Assembly: GCA_034190545.1 (NCBI GenBank)
Contig: JAXIOF010000025.1
Location: 1-41,912 of the forward strand
Direction of reading: 5' to 3'
DNA: 41,912 nucleotides
DNA from: Candidatus Afararchaeum irisae
GTDB taxonomy: Archaea; Halobacteriota; Halobacteria; Halobacteriales; Afararchaeaceae
In this document: one piece after another, positions 23,236 through 30,460 of the stretch
How positions within the stretch are numbered: position 1 is the first letter of the stretch
Layout of the letters: each line of letters begins with the position of its first letter
The notes under the pieces: generated by a model
Database searches by the model: none
What the model was told of the DNA's origin: nothing
What the model saw: only the letters and a program-made list of their open reading frames with translations
Program-made: the position numbers and the translations under genes

Positions 23236-24045
23236 CTATACAGACGCTCCCACGAAGCCGCGGAGAAGCTTAGCACCGAGAAGAGACGCCTCTCCGGAGC
23301 CGTGTGAGGGACACGCCTCGACGACGTCGAACCCCACGGCGTCAGACGCGACGTGCTCGACAACGTCTCTCACCTCTCGGGGTTCGAGACCGTAGGGCTC
23401 GGGTGTTCCGACTCCGGGCGCGTAACCCGGGTCGACAGCGTCGAGATCGACAGAGATGTAGGGTCTGTCGTAGCCTTCGAGAGCCTCCTCGACCGACTCG
23501 ACGCTGAATCCGTCCGCGGTAACTACTGTGACGTCATCGGCGTCGGCACGTCTGTACTCCTGTCTCGAACCTGCCCTCGCTCCGACCACGACGGCGTCTA
23601 TTCCCTCCTCCAACGTCCTCCGTGTCACACACGCGTGGCTGTAACGGCTCCCCTCGAACTCGTCCTTGAGGTCGAGATGCGCATCTATCGAGACGAAGAC
23701 GTCGGGCTGAGTAGCCCTCACTCCCGCGAGAGATACTGTGTGTTCGCCCCCGATAAGAACAGGAGTCTTTCCGTCGTTGACAAAGCCCTCGATGACGTCC
23801 GCCGAGAAGCCGACGACCTCCTCGGGCGAGTTCCAGACATCCAAGTCGCCGTAGTCGTGCACGCCGATCTCGTCCAGACCCACACCGTGTCTCGGGAGAT
23901 AGGGCTCGAATCCGTAAGACGCCTCACGTATCCTCCGGGGACCGAAAGCAGTCCCGCGTCTGAACGAGACCGTGGCTTCGAGTGGAACCCCCGCTATTAC
24001 GAACTCCGACTCGTCGTACTCGTCGTCGGCGTCGGCGAATGTCAT
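23236..24045 (-). CDS. speB: Agmatinase/ureohydrolase
   Basis: Manganese ureohydrolase that splits agmatine to putrescine and urea. The 269-residue protein has the metal motifs GGEHT (about 99-103), SIDAHLDLKDEF (about 119-130) and SVDLDAVDPGYAPGVGTPEP (about 197-216). FRRGTAFGPRRIREAS near the start is the family's N-terminal signature. It lies downstream of aIF5A on the same strand. In archaea this pair is common and sensible, because polyamines supply the (deoxy)hypusine modification of aIF5A. The agmatine preference rests on that context and on family annotation. Confidence 0.92.
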   Translation of the reverse strand: MTFADADDEYDESEFVIAGVPLEATVSFRRGTAFGPRRIREASYGFEPYLPRHGVGLDEIGVHDYGDLDVWNSPEEVVGFSADVIEGFVNDGKTPVLIGGEHTVSLAGVRATQPDVFVSIDAHLDLKDEFEGSRYSHACVTRRTLEEGIDAVVVGARAGSRQEYRRADADDVTVVTADGFSVESVEEALEGYDRPYISVDLDAVDPGYAPGVGTPEPYGLEPREVRDVVEHVASDAVGFDVVEACPSHGSGEASLLGAKLLRGFVGASV

Positions 24046-24078
24046 TTCTGAAAAACTCAGCTAACCGATGTCTCGTAG

Positions 24079-24462
24079 CTAGTTCTCGACTACACGTCTC
24101 TGACCCATCCCTTCGAGGAAGGTTATGGTATCACCGTCTTCGACTTCCATCTCCTCGGGAATCTTCATGTCTATCGTGTCGTACGAGTCGAGATCCATGA
24201 CCTGTACGATGTCCTCGCTTGTCCTCGAAACGACCTGTCCCTCCTTTCTCTCTATTATGGGTACACGGATCTTCGCGTCGACGGGCTGGACGAACTCCCT
24301 CTTCTGGTCGTCGAAGACGCCACGTCCCTGGACGCGCGCCTTCGCACTACCGTGCTTTCCGGGCTTAGACGTCGAGATGCTGTTTATGACACACGGCTCG
24401 TCGTCGATCATGACATAGCCGCCCTCCTGGAGATCTCTGACCTCTCTCTGTTCAGTTGTCAT
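24079..24462 (-). CDS. eif5a: Translation initiation factor 5A
   Basis: Helps ribosomes through difficult peptide bonds such as polyproline. The start is the ATG at 24462 (MTTEQREVRDL): a TATA-like 'ttttatagg' complement at 24483-24492 lies about 27 bases upstream, and the extra six codons of the longer frame are not needed. The 127-residue protein has an N-terminal SH3-like domain with the modified Lys in STSKPGKHGSAKAR at about 33-46, then an OB-fold C-terminal domain. speB follows after 33 bases. Confidence 0.96.
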   Translation of the reverse strand: MTTEQREVRDLQEGGYVMIDDEPCVINSISTSKPGKHGSAKARVQGRGVFDDQKREFVQPVDAKIRVPIIERKEGQVVSRTSEDIVQVMDLDSYDTIDMKIPEEMEVEDGDTITFLEGMGQRRVVEN

Positions 24463-24560
24463 ACTTGTTACTCCTCTCAAAAACCTATAAAACTGTTCAA
24501 ACGTCTCGCCTTCGTACCCGTAAGCCTTTTTTCGCGTCCGTGAGTCGTCTTAAACATAAC
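24463..24560. promoter_or_regulatory. Divergent promoter between aIF5A and diadenylate cyclase
   Basis: Minus strand: TATA-like stretch at 24483-24492 for eif5a. Plus strand: a pyrimidine-rich 'gcctttttt' at 24525-24533 lies about 27-30 bases before the ATG at 24561. No other element is seen. Confidence 0.45.
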
Positions 24561-25340
24561 ATGGATCTCGATGAGTTCGTCGGAGACCTGGTCTCGGACA
24601 TCTCTGCTGTCTTAGTCTTCACGCCCGCGAAGATAGACGTCGAACAGGAGACAGACGTCGACGTCGTGAAGGTGGGCGACGACGGAGACGTCGAGCTTCC
24701 ACTCGACTTCGACAGGCTCGAAGACAGACTGAGGTTCGGGATAGGAGGCTGTCTCGAGGAGGGACACGTCGATGAGGGCGACTACGTCGTCTGTGTCGAC
24801 GGAGTCTTCGGAACCACTGATACGGTCACACGCGTCGAGGCTACTGAGTCGATGCAGACGGGTCTCTACGGTCTCTTCATGAACTCGAAGCCCGACCCGA
24901 GCGTCATAAGAGACGTCATAGATCTCGCAGTAGAGCTCGGAAAGAAGGGTCAGAAGGGAGAGCCAGTGGGCGCGCTCTTCGTGATAGGCGACGCGGGTAA
25001 GGTTATGTCAAAGTCACGTCCTCTGTCGTACAACCCGTTCGAGAAGTCACACGTACACGTCGGCGATCCCATAGTCGACGTGATGCTCAAGGAGTTCTCA
25101 CGTCTCGACGGTGCCTTCGTGATCTCCGACTCGGGTAAGATCGTGAGTGCCTACCGTTACCTCGAAGCCGACGCCGAGGGGATAGATATACCGAAGGGTC
25201 TCGGGACACGCCACATGGCGGCGGCTTCCGTAACACGTGACACCAACGCCATCTCGGTTGTCCTCAGCGAGAGCGACAGGTTAGTAAGAGTCTTCAAGGG
25301 AGGCGACCTGGTTCTCGAATTAGACCCTGAGGAGTACTGA
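24561..25340 (+). CDS. dacZ: Diadenylate cyclase DacZ (c-di-AMP synthase)
   Basis: Makes the second messenger c-di-AMP from two ATP. The start is the ATG at 24561 (MDLDEFVGDLVSDISAV), since the 35 upstream codons are basic and lie over the promoter. The 259-residue protein has an archaeal N-terminal domain (1-125) and a DisA_N-type cyclase domain. DGA is at 183-185 and GTRHM at 215-219, where bacterial enzymes read GTRHR. In Haloferax, DacZ levels affect growth and osmotic balance (established for the family). The MscS channel gene starts four bases after its stop, so the operon couples the nucleotide to a membrane channel. Confidence 0.93.
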   Translation: MDLDEFVGDLVSDISAVLVFTPAKIDVEQETDVDVVKVGDDGDVELPLDFDRLEDRLRFGIGGCLEEGHVDEGDYVVCVDGVFGTTDTVTRVEATESMQTGLYGLFMNSKPDPSVIRDVIDLAVELGKKGQKGEPVGALFVIGDAGKVMSKSRPLSYNPFEKSHVHVGDPIVDVMLKEFSRLDGAFVISDSGKIVSAYRYLEADAEGIDIPKGLGTRHMAAASVTRDTNAISVVLSESDRLVRVFKGGDLVLELDPEEY

Positions 25341-25344
25341 TACG

Positions 25345-26142
25345 ATGTCACCCGCACCTATCCAGATAGTCTCCGACGAGATGCTCAGACTCCTCGAGAT
25401 CAGAGCCGTCGACGCCGCCGTAGTCGTAGTTATAAGCTTGATTCTCGGATACACCGTCGAACGTCTCCTTCTACGTATCGGATGTAGGTTCGGAGTCGAC
25501 GACTTCGCAGAGGGAACCTCGTTCGAGAGAAGCATGCAGTCGTTAGGGATGGGAACCGTTGAGGTCATAGCTAGGTCGGTCGCGTGGTTCATCTACTTAG
25601 GAGGCGTCGTAACAGCGATAGAGATACTACAGCTTCAGGGTCTTCTCACCGACGTCCTCCTCCCCATCTCGGTTCTGATACCACGTCTCTTCGTCGCTGT
25701 TCTGATACTCGTCGTCGGCGCGGTAGTCGGCGACAAGGCGGAGACACTCGTCACAGAGAAGCTAGAAGACGTCAAGCTTCCCGAGGTCTCCTTCATACCG
25801 TCGTACGTCAAGTACACCGTCTTCTTCGTCGCGTCTCTTATGGCTCTGAGTCAGATAGGCGTCTCGACGACTGCACTCTACATACTCCTCGCGTCTTACC
25901 TCTTCGGCGTGATACTCTTCGTCGCTGTCGCGACCCGTTCACTTCTCAGGTCGGCGGCGAGCGGTATCTACCTCCTACTCACACAGCCCTACCAGATAGG
26001 TGACACAGTACACGTCGGCGAGGTCGAGGGCGTCGTACAGGAGATAGACACATTCACGACACGTATAGACGACGGAGGAAACGAGTACGTGATCCCCAAC
26101 TACAAGGTCTTCGAGGAAGGAGTAGCGCGCGAGGTGGACTGA
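25345..26142 (+). CDS. MscS-family mechanosensitive channel
   Basis: The 265-residue protein has about four to five membrane segments: 20-36, 72-92, 108-128, 156-175 and the pore-lining ALYILLASYLFGVILFVAVATRS. The MscS beta domain follows, with QPYQIGDTVHVGEVEGVVQEIDTFTTRIDDGGNEYVIPNYKVFEEGV. It is shorter than many family members because the C-terminal cytoplasmic domain is trimmed. It would release solutes on osmotic down-shock. Its position after dacZ suggests control by, or a role in, c-di-AMP osmoregulation; no c-di-AMP-binding domain is recognised in it. Confidence 0.92.
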   Translation: MSPAPIQIVSDEMLRLLEIRAVDAAVVVVISLILGYTVERLLLRIGCRFGVDDFAEGTSFERSMQSLGMGTVEVIARSVAWFIYLGGVVTAIEILQLQGLLTDVLLPISVLIPRLFVAVLILVVGAVVGDKAETLVTEKLEDVKLPEVSFIPSYVKYTVFFVASLMALSQIGVSTTALYILLASYLFGVILFVAVATRSLLRSAASGIYLLLTQPYQIGDTVHVGEVEGVVQEIDTFTTRIDDGGNEYVIPNYKVFEEGVAREVD

Positions 26143-26146
26143 CGGA

Positions 26147-26545
26147 ATGAGGCTCGACGACGCCATAGACTGCGCCGACTGTGGAGTCGAGAGAAGTCTC
26201 CGTGACTGGATCCACGACGACGGAGTCTGTGACAGCTGTGGCTGTCGCCACGTCTTCTCACGTATTCACGCCGCTCTGAGGTCAGCTACCGACGGAGAAC
26301 TCGAAGGCTGGAGCCTCGAAGAAGTCGTCGAGGAGTTCGGACTCTCCGACGACGAAGCCGTCAGCCTACTCGTCGCACTCGGTGTCTCCCACTCCGCCGC
26401 CGTAGACATCGAGAGGACATATCTCGGTGACTGGCCCAGGTCGGAGTGGAGACGTCTCATAGGAAGGACGCGTGAGAGCGAGAGGGAGGACAGACGTGAG
26501 ACGCGCGAGAAGCTGGAGGAGTACGGAATCGAGACCGAGCTCTGA
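26147..26545 (+). CDS. Zinc-ribbon protein with helical C-terminus, unknown function
   Basis: The 132-residue protein starts with IDCADCGVERSLRDWIHDDGVCDSCGCRHVF, a CxxC...CxxC zinc ribbon. Residues about 48-85 could be a small helix-turn-helix (WSLEEVVEEFGLSDDEAVSLLVALGVS). The C-terminal 30 residues are a highly charged helix. I do not know the family. It starts four bases after the channel gene, so it belongs to the dacZ operon by spacing and may be its regulator or an adaptor. Confidence 0.75.
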   Translation: MRLDDAIDCADCGVERSLRDWIHDDGVCDSCGCRHVFSRIHAALRSATDGELEGWSLEEVVEEFGLSDDEAVSLLVALGVSHSAAVDIERTYLGDWPRSEWRRLIGRTRESEREDRRETREKLEEYGIETEL

Positions 26546-26563
26546 CCCAACACTTATGACCGT

Positions 26564-26579
26564 ATGAACATATATTCAT
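26564..26579. promoter_or_regulatory. Palindromic operator candidate in the ars promoter
   Basis: ATGAACATATATTCAT has inverted arms ATGAA and TTCAT around an AT core that is also TATA-like. It ends three bases before the arsR ATG at 26583. ArsR/SmtB repressors bind imperfect palindromes of this kind, so auto-repression is likely. The overlap with the TATA element would block TFB/TBP. If this core is the TATA box, the transcript would start inside arsR; the true TATA may be 'cttatgac' at 26553-26560. Confidence 0.6.
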
Positions 26580-26582
26580 TCG

Positions 26583-26984
26583 ATGGAGTCAGAGCCCCAA
26601 CACGAACGTCTGAGCCGTTATATCGAGTCGTGTCGTGACGACGTCTGTGACGCCGATGTCGGAGAGAGACTCGAAGAGCTTGAGAGACTCTCTGAGTCTG
26701 CCGAGGACAGAACCGATCCCGACGACCTAAATGCACTCTCGACACTCGGAAACCCGACGCGTCACCGTATACTCCGTCTCCTAGACGAGTCGGACGGCGA
26801 CCTCTGTGTCTGTGAGATTGAGCCCGTAGTCGACGTGAGTCAGAGCGGTGTGAGCCACGCACTCTCGGATCTCACAGACGCGGGTCTCGTCGAGAGAAGA
26901 CGTGAGGGAAGATGGCGTTTCTACACAGCCACCCGGCTTGGGGAGTCGCTTCTCGGAGCCCTTGACAGTGAGGCTGAGAGATGA
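26583..26984 (+). CDS. arsR: ArsR-family metalloregulator
   Basis: The 133-residue protein has a winged helix at about 50-125: LSTLGNPTRHRILRLLDESDGDLCVCEIEPVVDVSQSGVSHALSDLTDAGLVERRREGRWRFY. The sensor CxC in DLCVCE is the arsenic(III)-binding motif of ArsR, and an extra Cys pair at 17 and 22 could add ligands. It represses the operon in the absence of arsenite (family knowledge). Its TGA overlaps the ATG of the efflux gene (ATGA at 26981-26984). Confidence 0.94.
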   Translation: MESEPQHERLSRYIESCRDDVCDADVGERLEELERLSESAEDRTDPDDLNALSTLGNPTRHRILRLLDESDGDLCVCEIEPVVDVSQSGVSHALSDLTDAGLVERRREGRWRFYTATRLGESLLGALDSEAER

Positions 26985-28030
26985 GCGACAGCCTAAACAT
27001 ACTCGACCGTTACCTGACCCTCTGGATAGGTCTCGCTATGGTAGCCGGGGTCGGAATAGGACGTCTCTTCCCGGGGGTCGCCGACCTCCTAAACGCCGTG
27101 ACGTGGCACGGCACGAGCCTTCCGATAGCCATCGGTCTCTTCGTGATGATCTATCCCATAATGGCGGAGATAGAGTACGGACGAGTACCTCTCGTGACGC
27201 GTAAGTCGAGACGTGAGATAGGTCTGACACTCACGTTCAACTGGCTGATAGCTCCTTTCGTCATGTACGGTCTCGCCACCTACTTCCTCTCGGGATATCC
27301 CGACTTCGCCACGGGTCTCATAATAGTCGGAATAGCACCGTGTATAGCGATGGTTCTCGTCTGGAACGACCTAGCCTCTGGAAACCAGGAGATGTGTGCG
27401 GTCTGTGTGGGTGTCAACAGCCTTCTCCAGATACTTCTGTTCGTGCCCTATGCCTTCCTCTTCCTCAGGTTTCTCCACGACACCGCCGTCGACGTAACCG
27501 TCTCACTCATAGCCCAGACGGTGTTCGTCTTTCTCGGACTTCCGCTCACCCTCGGATACCTCACACAGAAAGTCGCTTTCCGAAGGATCGGCAGACGTGC
27601 CTACTACGAGAAGGTGGTTCCACGTATCAGCCCCCTCGGTCTCCTCGGGCTTCTCTTCACGGTAGTAGTCATGTTCGCACTCAAGGGCGAGTACATAGTC
27701 AGACATCCGGGTGAGATAGGTCTGATAGCTCTACCCCTCCTGATATTCTTCGTCGGAATCTGGGGCATCGCATACCTCGTGAGTGCCGCACTCGACTTCG
27801 ACTACACCGAGAGTGTGAGTGTCGCCTTCACGGCGTCTTCGAACAACTTCGAGCTAGCGATAGCGGTTGCGGTCGCAGTATTCGGAATAGGATCGAACGT
27901 CGCCCTCGCGACGGTCGTAGGACCCCTGATCGAGGTTCCCGTGATGCTGGGTCTCGTCCGTGTCGCTCTCGCGACGAAAGACCGTCTCTTCGACGACGAC
28001 GAAACCGGGGTGATCAGCGTTGTCGGATAA
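26981..28030 (+). CDS. acr3: Arsenite efflux permease, ACR3 type
   Basis: The 349-residue membrane protein has ten hydrophobic segments. ACR3 signatures are FNWLIAPFVMYGL near 86-98, GIAPCIAMVLVWNDLA near 117-132 with the essential Cys of TM4, and SSNNFELAIAVAVAVFG near 286-302. It expels As(III) using the proton gradient. It is translationally joined to arsR before it and overlaps arsC by 11 bases after it. Confidence 0.95.
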   Translation: MSDSLNILDRYLTLWIGLAMVAGVGIGRLFPGVADLLNAVTWHGTSLPIAIGLFVMIYPIMAEIEYGRVPLVTRKSRREIGLTLTFNWLIAPFVMYGLATYFLSGYPDFATGLIIVGIAPCIAMVLVWNDLASGNQEMCAVCVGVNSLLQILLFVPYAFLFLRFLHDTAVDVTVSLIAQTVFVFLGLPLTLGYLTQKVAFRRIGRRAYYEKVVPRISPLGLLGLLFTVVVMFALKGEYIVRHPGEIGLIALPLLIFFVGIWGIAYLVSAALDFDYTESVSVAFTASSNNFELAIAVAVAVFGIGSNVALATVVGPLIEVPVMLGLVRVALATKDRLFDDDETGVISVVG

Positions 28031-28445
28031 GACTACTGTGGCTTTCGTCTGTGTTCAGAACGCGGGACGTTCACAGATCGCAACCGAGTTCGCCCGGAGG
28101 GAGACAGAGAAGCGAGGTCTCACCTCCGAGATCGAGGTGATCACGGGAGGTACTCAGCCCGCCGACGAGGTACACGAGGTCGTCGCCGAGGCTATGTCCG
28201 AGACGGGCTATCTCATAGACCGCGAGCCACGTGAGATACGGTTCGACGAACTCGATGACGCCGACTACGTCGTTACGATGGGATGTTCCGCCTCCGACGT
28301 CTGTCCCTCGACCGCGACTGCTGAAAGCCGTGACTGGGATCTCGACGATCCCGACTCGAAGCCTCTCGAAGAGGTCAGAGAGATACGTGACGAGATACGG
28401 AGACGTGTTGAGTCTCTGATGGACGAGATAGAGTCGGAGTCCTAA
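28020..28445 (+). CDS. arsC: Arsenate reductase, low-molecular-weight phosphatase type
   Basis: Reduces As(V) to As(III) for export by Acr3. The 141-residue protein has the P-loop CVQNAGRS at 11-18 (CX5R), the acidic DPDSK loop near 110, and MGCSASDVCP with two further Cys for the thiol relay. The best start is the TTG at 28020 (MSDKTTVAFVCVQ), inside the end of acr3; a GTG at 28038 would remove residues of the first strand. TTG starts and 11-base overlaps indicate tight coupling. Confidence 0.92.
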   Translation: MSDKTTVAFVCVQNAGRSQIATEFARRETEKRGLTSEIEVITGGTQPADEVHEVVAEAMSETGYLIDREPREIRFDELDDADYVVTMGCSASDVCPSTATAESRDWDLDDPDSKPLEEVREIRDEIRRRVESLMDEIESES

Positions 28446-28481
28446 AGCAAGCCCTTTTTAGGTTAGTTCCGAAGTTCGGGT

Positions 28482-29828
28482 ATGCGACTCGACCAGGTCA
28501 CTGACGAGGTTCTCGAAGACGTAGTCCCCGACGACGACGAGCGTGACCGTCTCCAAGACGTCTTCGAGAACGTGAGACGTAGGGCACGAGAGGCTATCGA
28601 CGAGAGGGGGATCGACGCCGATGTCGAACTCGTCGGAAGTGCTGCGCGTGACACTTGGATCTCGGGTGACAGGGACATAGATGTCTTCCTTCTTCTCCCC
28701 GACGACCTCCCCAGAGACGATCTAGAAGAGACGGGTCTCGACGTCGGTAAGCAGGTCTTCCCCGACGGTGTCGTCGAGTACGCCGAACATCCCTACGTCA
28801 AGGGACACGAGAAGGGCTACGACGTCGATCTCGTGCCGTGTTACGACGTCGAGTCGGCAACTGAAGCGAAGACCGCTGTCGACAGGACGCCCTTCCACAA
28901 CCGGTATGTCTCCGAGAGACTCGAAGACACAGACGATGCCCGTCTCCTCAAGTCGTTCACGAAGGGGATCGGTGTCTACGGGAGCGAGCTACGTACGAGG
29001 GGCTTCAGCGGATACCTGTGTGAGCTTCTCGTTCTCCATTACGGCGGATTCGAGGAAGCTATAGAGGCGGCTTCCGACTGGAGCCCACAGGTCACCATCG
29101 ACATAGAGGATCACGGTACGAAGGAGTTCGACGATCCTCTCGTCATCGTAGACCCCACAGACCCCGAGAGAAACGTCGCCGCCGTCCTGAGCCTCGACAA
29201 CTTCGCGCGTTTCGTACACGCGTGCCGGCGTCTCTCCGCCGAGCCCCGGAAGTCTCTCTTCTTCGAGTCGAACCCCGGGACGGTCAGCCGCGAGGATCTC
29301 GAAGAGTACCTCGAAGACAGACAGACCACAGTCGTCTGTGTGACCTTCGAGTCTCCCGACGTCGTCGAGGATCAGCTCTATCCCCAGCTCAGAAAGACCG
29401 AGTCTTCTCTAGTCGACGAGGTCGAGAGACGTGGCTTCGGGGTTCTGAGATCCGACGTAGCTGCCGACGACCGCGGGCTGATACTCTTAGAGCTCAACAT
29501 AGCTGAACAGTCGAGGGTCGAGAGACATCTCGGTCCGCCCGTCCACGTCCGTCAACACGCCGAGAGCTTCAGGTCGAAGTACGCCGATGCCGACGTAGTC
29601 GGACCCTACATAGACGACGGCAGGTACGTCGTAGAGAGGCAACGTGACCATCCTACAGTCGCCTCATTCGTCGAGAGCGACGACTTCTTAGAGATAGGAA
29701 TGGGTAAACACGTCGAGGAGAAGATCCATGAGGGCTATGATGTCTATGTCGACGACGACTGTACCCGTCTCATCGAGGAGTTCGGCTCCGTCTTTGCGAC
29801 ACATATCTCCCCCGAAGTAGTCGAGTAG
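28482..29828 (+). CDS. cca: CCA-adding enzyme, class I archaeal
   Basis: Adds CCA to tRNA 3' ends without a template. The 448-residue length is usual. The nucleotidyltransferase signature GSAARDTWISGDRDIDVFL is at about 52-70, with catalytic Asp pair DxD and a third carboxylate in YDVDLVPCY. VDRTPFHNRYV and LRLLKSF-like DARLLKSFTKGIGVYGSELRTRGFSGYLCELLV complete the catalytic core. A TATA-like 'cctttttagg' at 28452-28461 lies about 27 bases upstream of the ATG. It stands alone, next to the ars operon. Confidence 0.96.
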   Translation: MRLDQVTDEVLEDVVPDDDERDRLQDVFENVRRRAREAIDERGIDADVELVGSAARDTWISGDRDIDVFLLLPDDLPRDDLEETGLDVGKQVFPDGVVEYAEHPYVKGHEKGYDVDLVPCYDVESATEAKTAVDRTPFHNRYVSERLEDTDDARLLKSFTKGIGVYGSELRTRGFSGYLCELLVLHYGGFEEAIEAASDWSPQVTIDIEDHGTKEFDDPLVIVDPTDPERNVAAVLSLDNFARFVHACRRLSAEPRKSLFFESNPGTVSREDLEEYLEDRQTTVVCVTFESPDVVEDQLYPQLRKTESSLVDEVERRGFGVLRSDVAADDRGLILLELNIAEQSRVERHLGPPVHVRQHAESFRSKYADADVVGPYIDDGRYVVERQRDHPTVASFVESDDFLEIGMGKHVEEKIHEGYDVYVDDDCTRLIEEFGSVFATHISPEVVE

Positions 29829-29877
29829 TACTACACAGGTAGTATATTTCATGGACTGACAACCGTTAAGTAGCGTC

Positions 29878-30381
29878 ATGGAAGAGTATTGTGTAGTTAT
29901 GTCAGAGGCAGACGATACCAAGTCGATGGGAATTATAGCTACGAAGGGAACCCTAGATATGGCTTACCCACCTCTCATACTCGCCTCTACTGCCGCGGCT
30001 TTCGGCTGGAATGTCCATGTCTTCTTCACCTTCTGGGGTCTCGACATACTTCACAAGGACAAGATGAAGAACCTCAAGGTGTCTCCCGTGGGCAACCCCA
30101 ACCTTCCCGCGCCGATGCCCAACATCGTCGGGATGCTCCCGGGTATGACATCGATGACGACCAAGATGATGAAGAAGGAGATGGACGAGGAGAACGTCGC
30201 CGAGATAGATGAACTCGTCGAGATGTGTAACGACGCCGGTGTTGACATGCTCGCGTGTCAGATGACAGCCGACCTCTTCGACTACGACGACGACGACTTC
30301 GTTGAGGGAACTGAGGCGGGAGTCGGCGCGGCGACGGCTCTTGAGATGATGGCGGACTGCGACATACAGCTCCTGGTATAG
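29878..30381 (+). CDS. DsrE/DsrF-like sulfur-relay family protein
   Basis: The 167-residue protein matches the DsrE/F/H-like family in haloarchaea: IIATKGTLDMAYPPLILASTAAAFGWNVHVFFTFWGLDILHKDKMKNLKVSPVGNPN, then DMLACQMTADLFDYDDDDFVEGTEAGVGAATALEMMADCDIQLLV. Cys in ACQMT is the likely sulfur-carrying residue. The family moves persulfide sulfur or acts with TusA-like proteins. TATA-like 'agtatattt' at 29841-29849 supports the ATG at 29878, although the ATG at 29899 is possible. It is separate from the rhodanese genes at 1-1370. Confidence 0.87.
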   Translation: MEEYCVVMSEADDTKSMGIIATKGTLDMAYPPLILASTAAAFGWNVHVFFTFWGLDILHKDKMKNLKVSPVGNPNLPAPMPNIVGMLPGMTSMTTKMMKKEMDEENVAEIDELVEMCNDAGVDMLACQMTADLFDYDDDDFVEGTEAGVGAATALEMMADCDIQLLV

Positions 30382-30414
30382 GAGTCTAGACCTCCGTAGT
30401 GAGAAATCCTTTAT

Positions 30415-30451
30415 CCGTGTAGAGAGTTTATCTACTACATGATCTACACGG
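30415..30451. promoter_or_regulatory. Inverted repeat flanking the TATA box of the 30461 operon
   Basis: CCGTGTAGA (30415-30423) and TCTACACGG (30443-30451) are exact inverted copies with 19 bases between them. The spacer contains TTTATCT (30428-30434), a TATA box at leaderless distance from the ATG at 30461. A dimeric repressor or activator could bind here. The repeat could also form an RNA stem if transcription starts upstream. Confidence 0.55.
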
Positions 30452-30460
30452 AGGCGGAGT

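Noticed and set aside
24456-24560. Longer N-terminus of the diadenylate cyclase
   Set aside because: The 35 codons are basic and hydrophobic and cover the divergent promoter with eif5a. The family starts at MDLDEF-like sequence.
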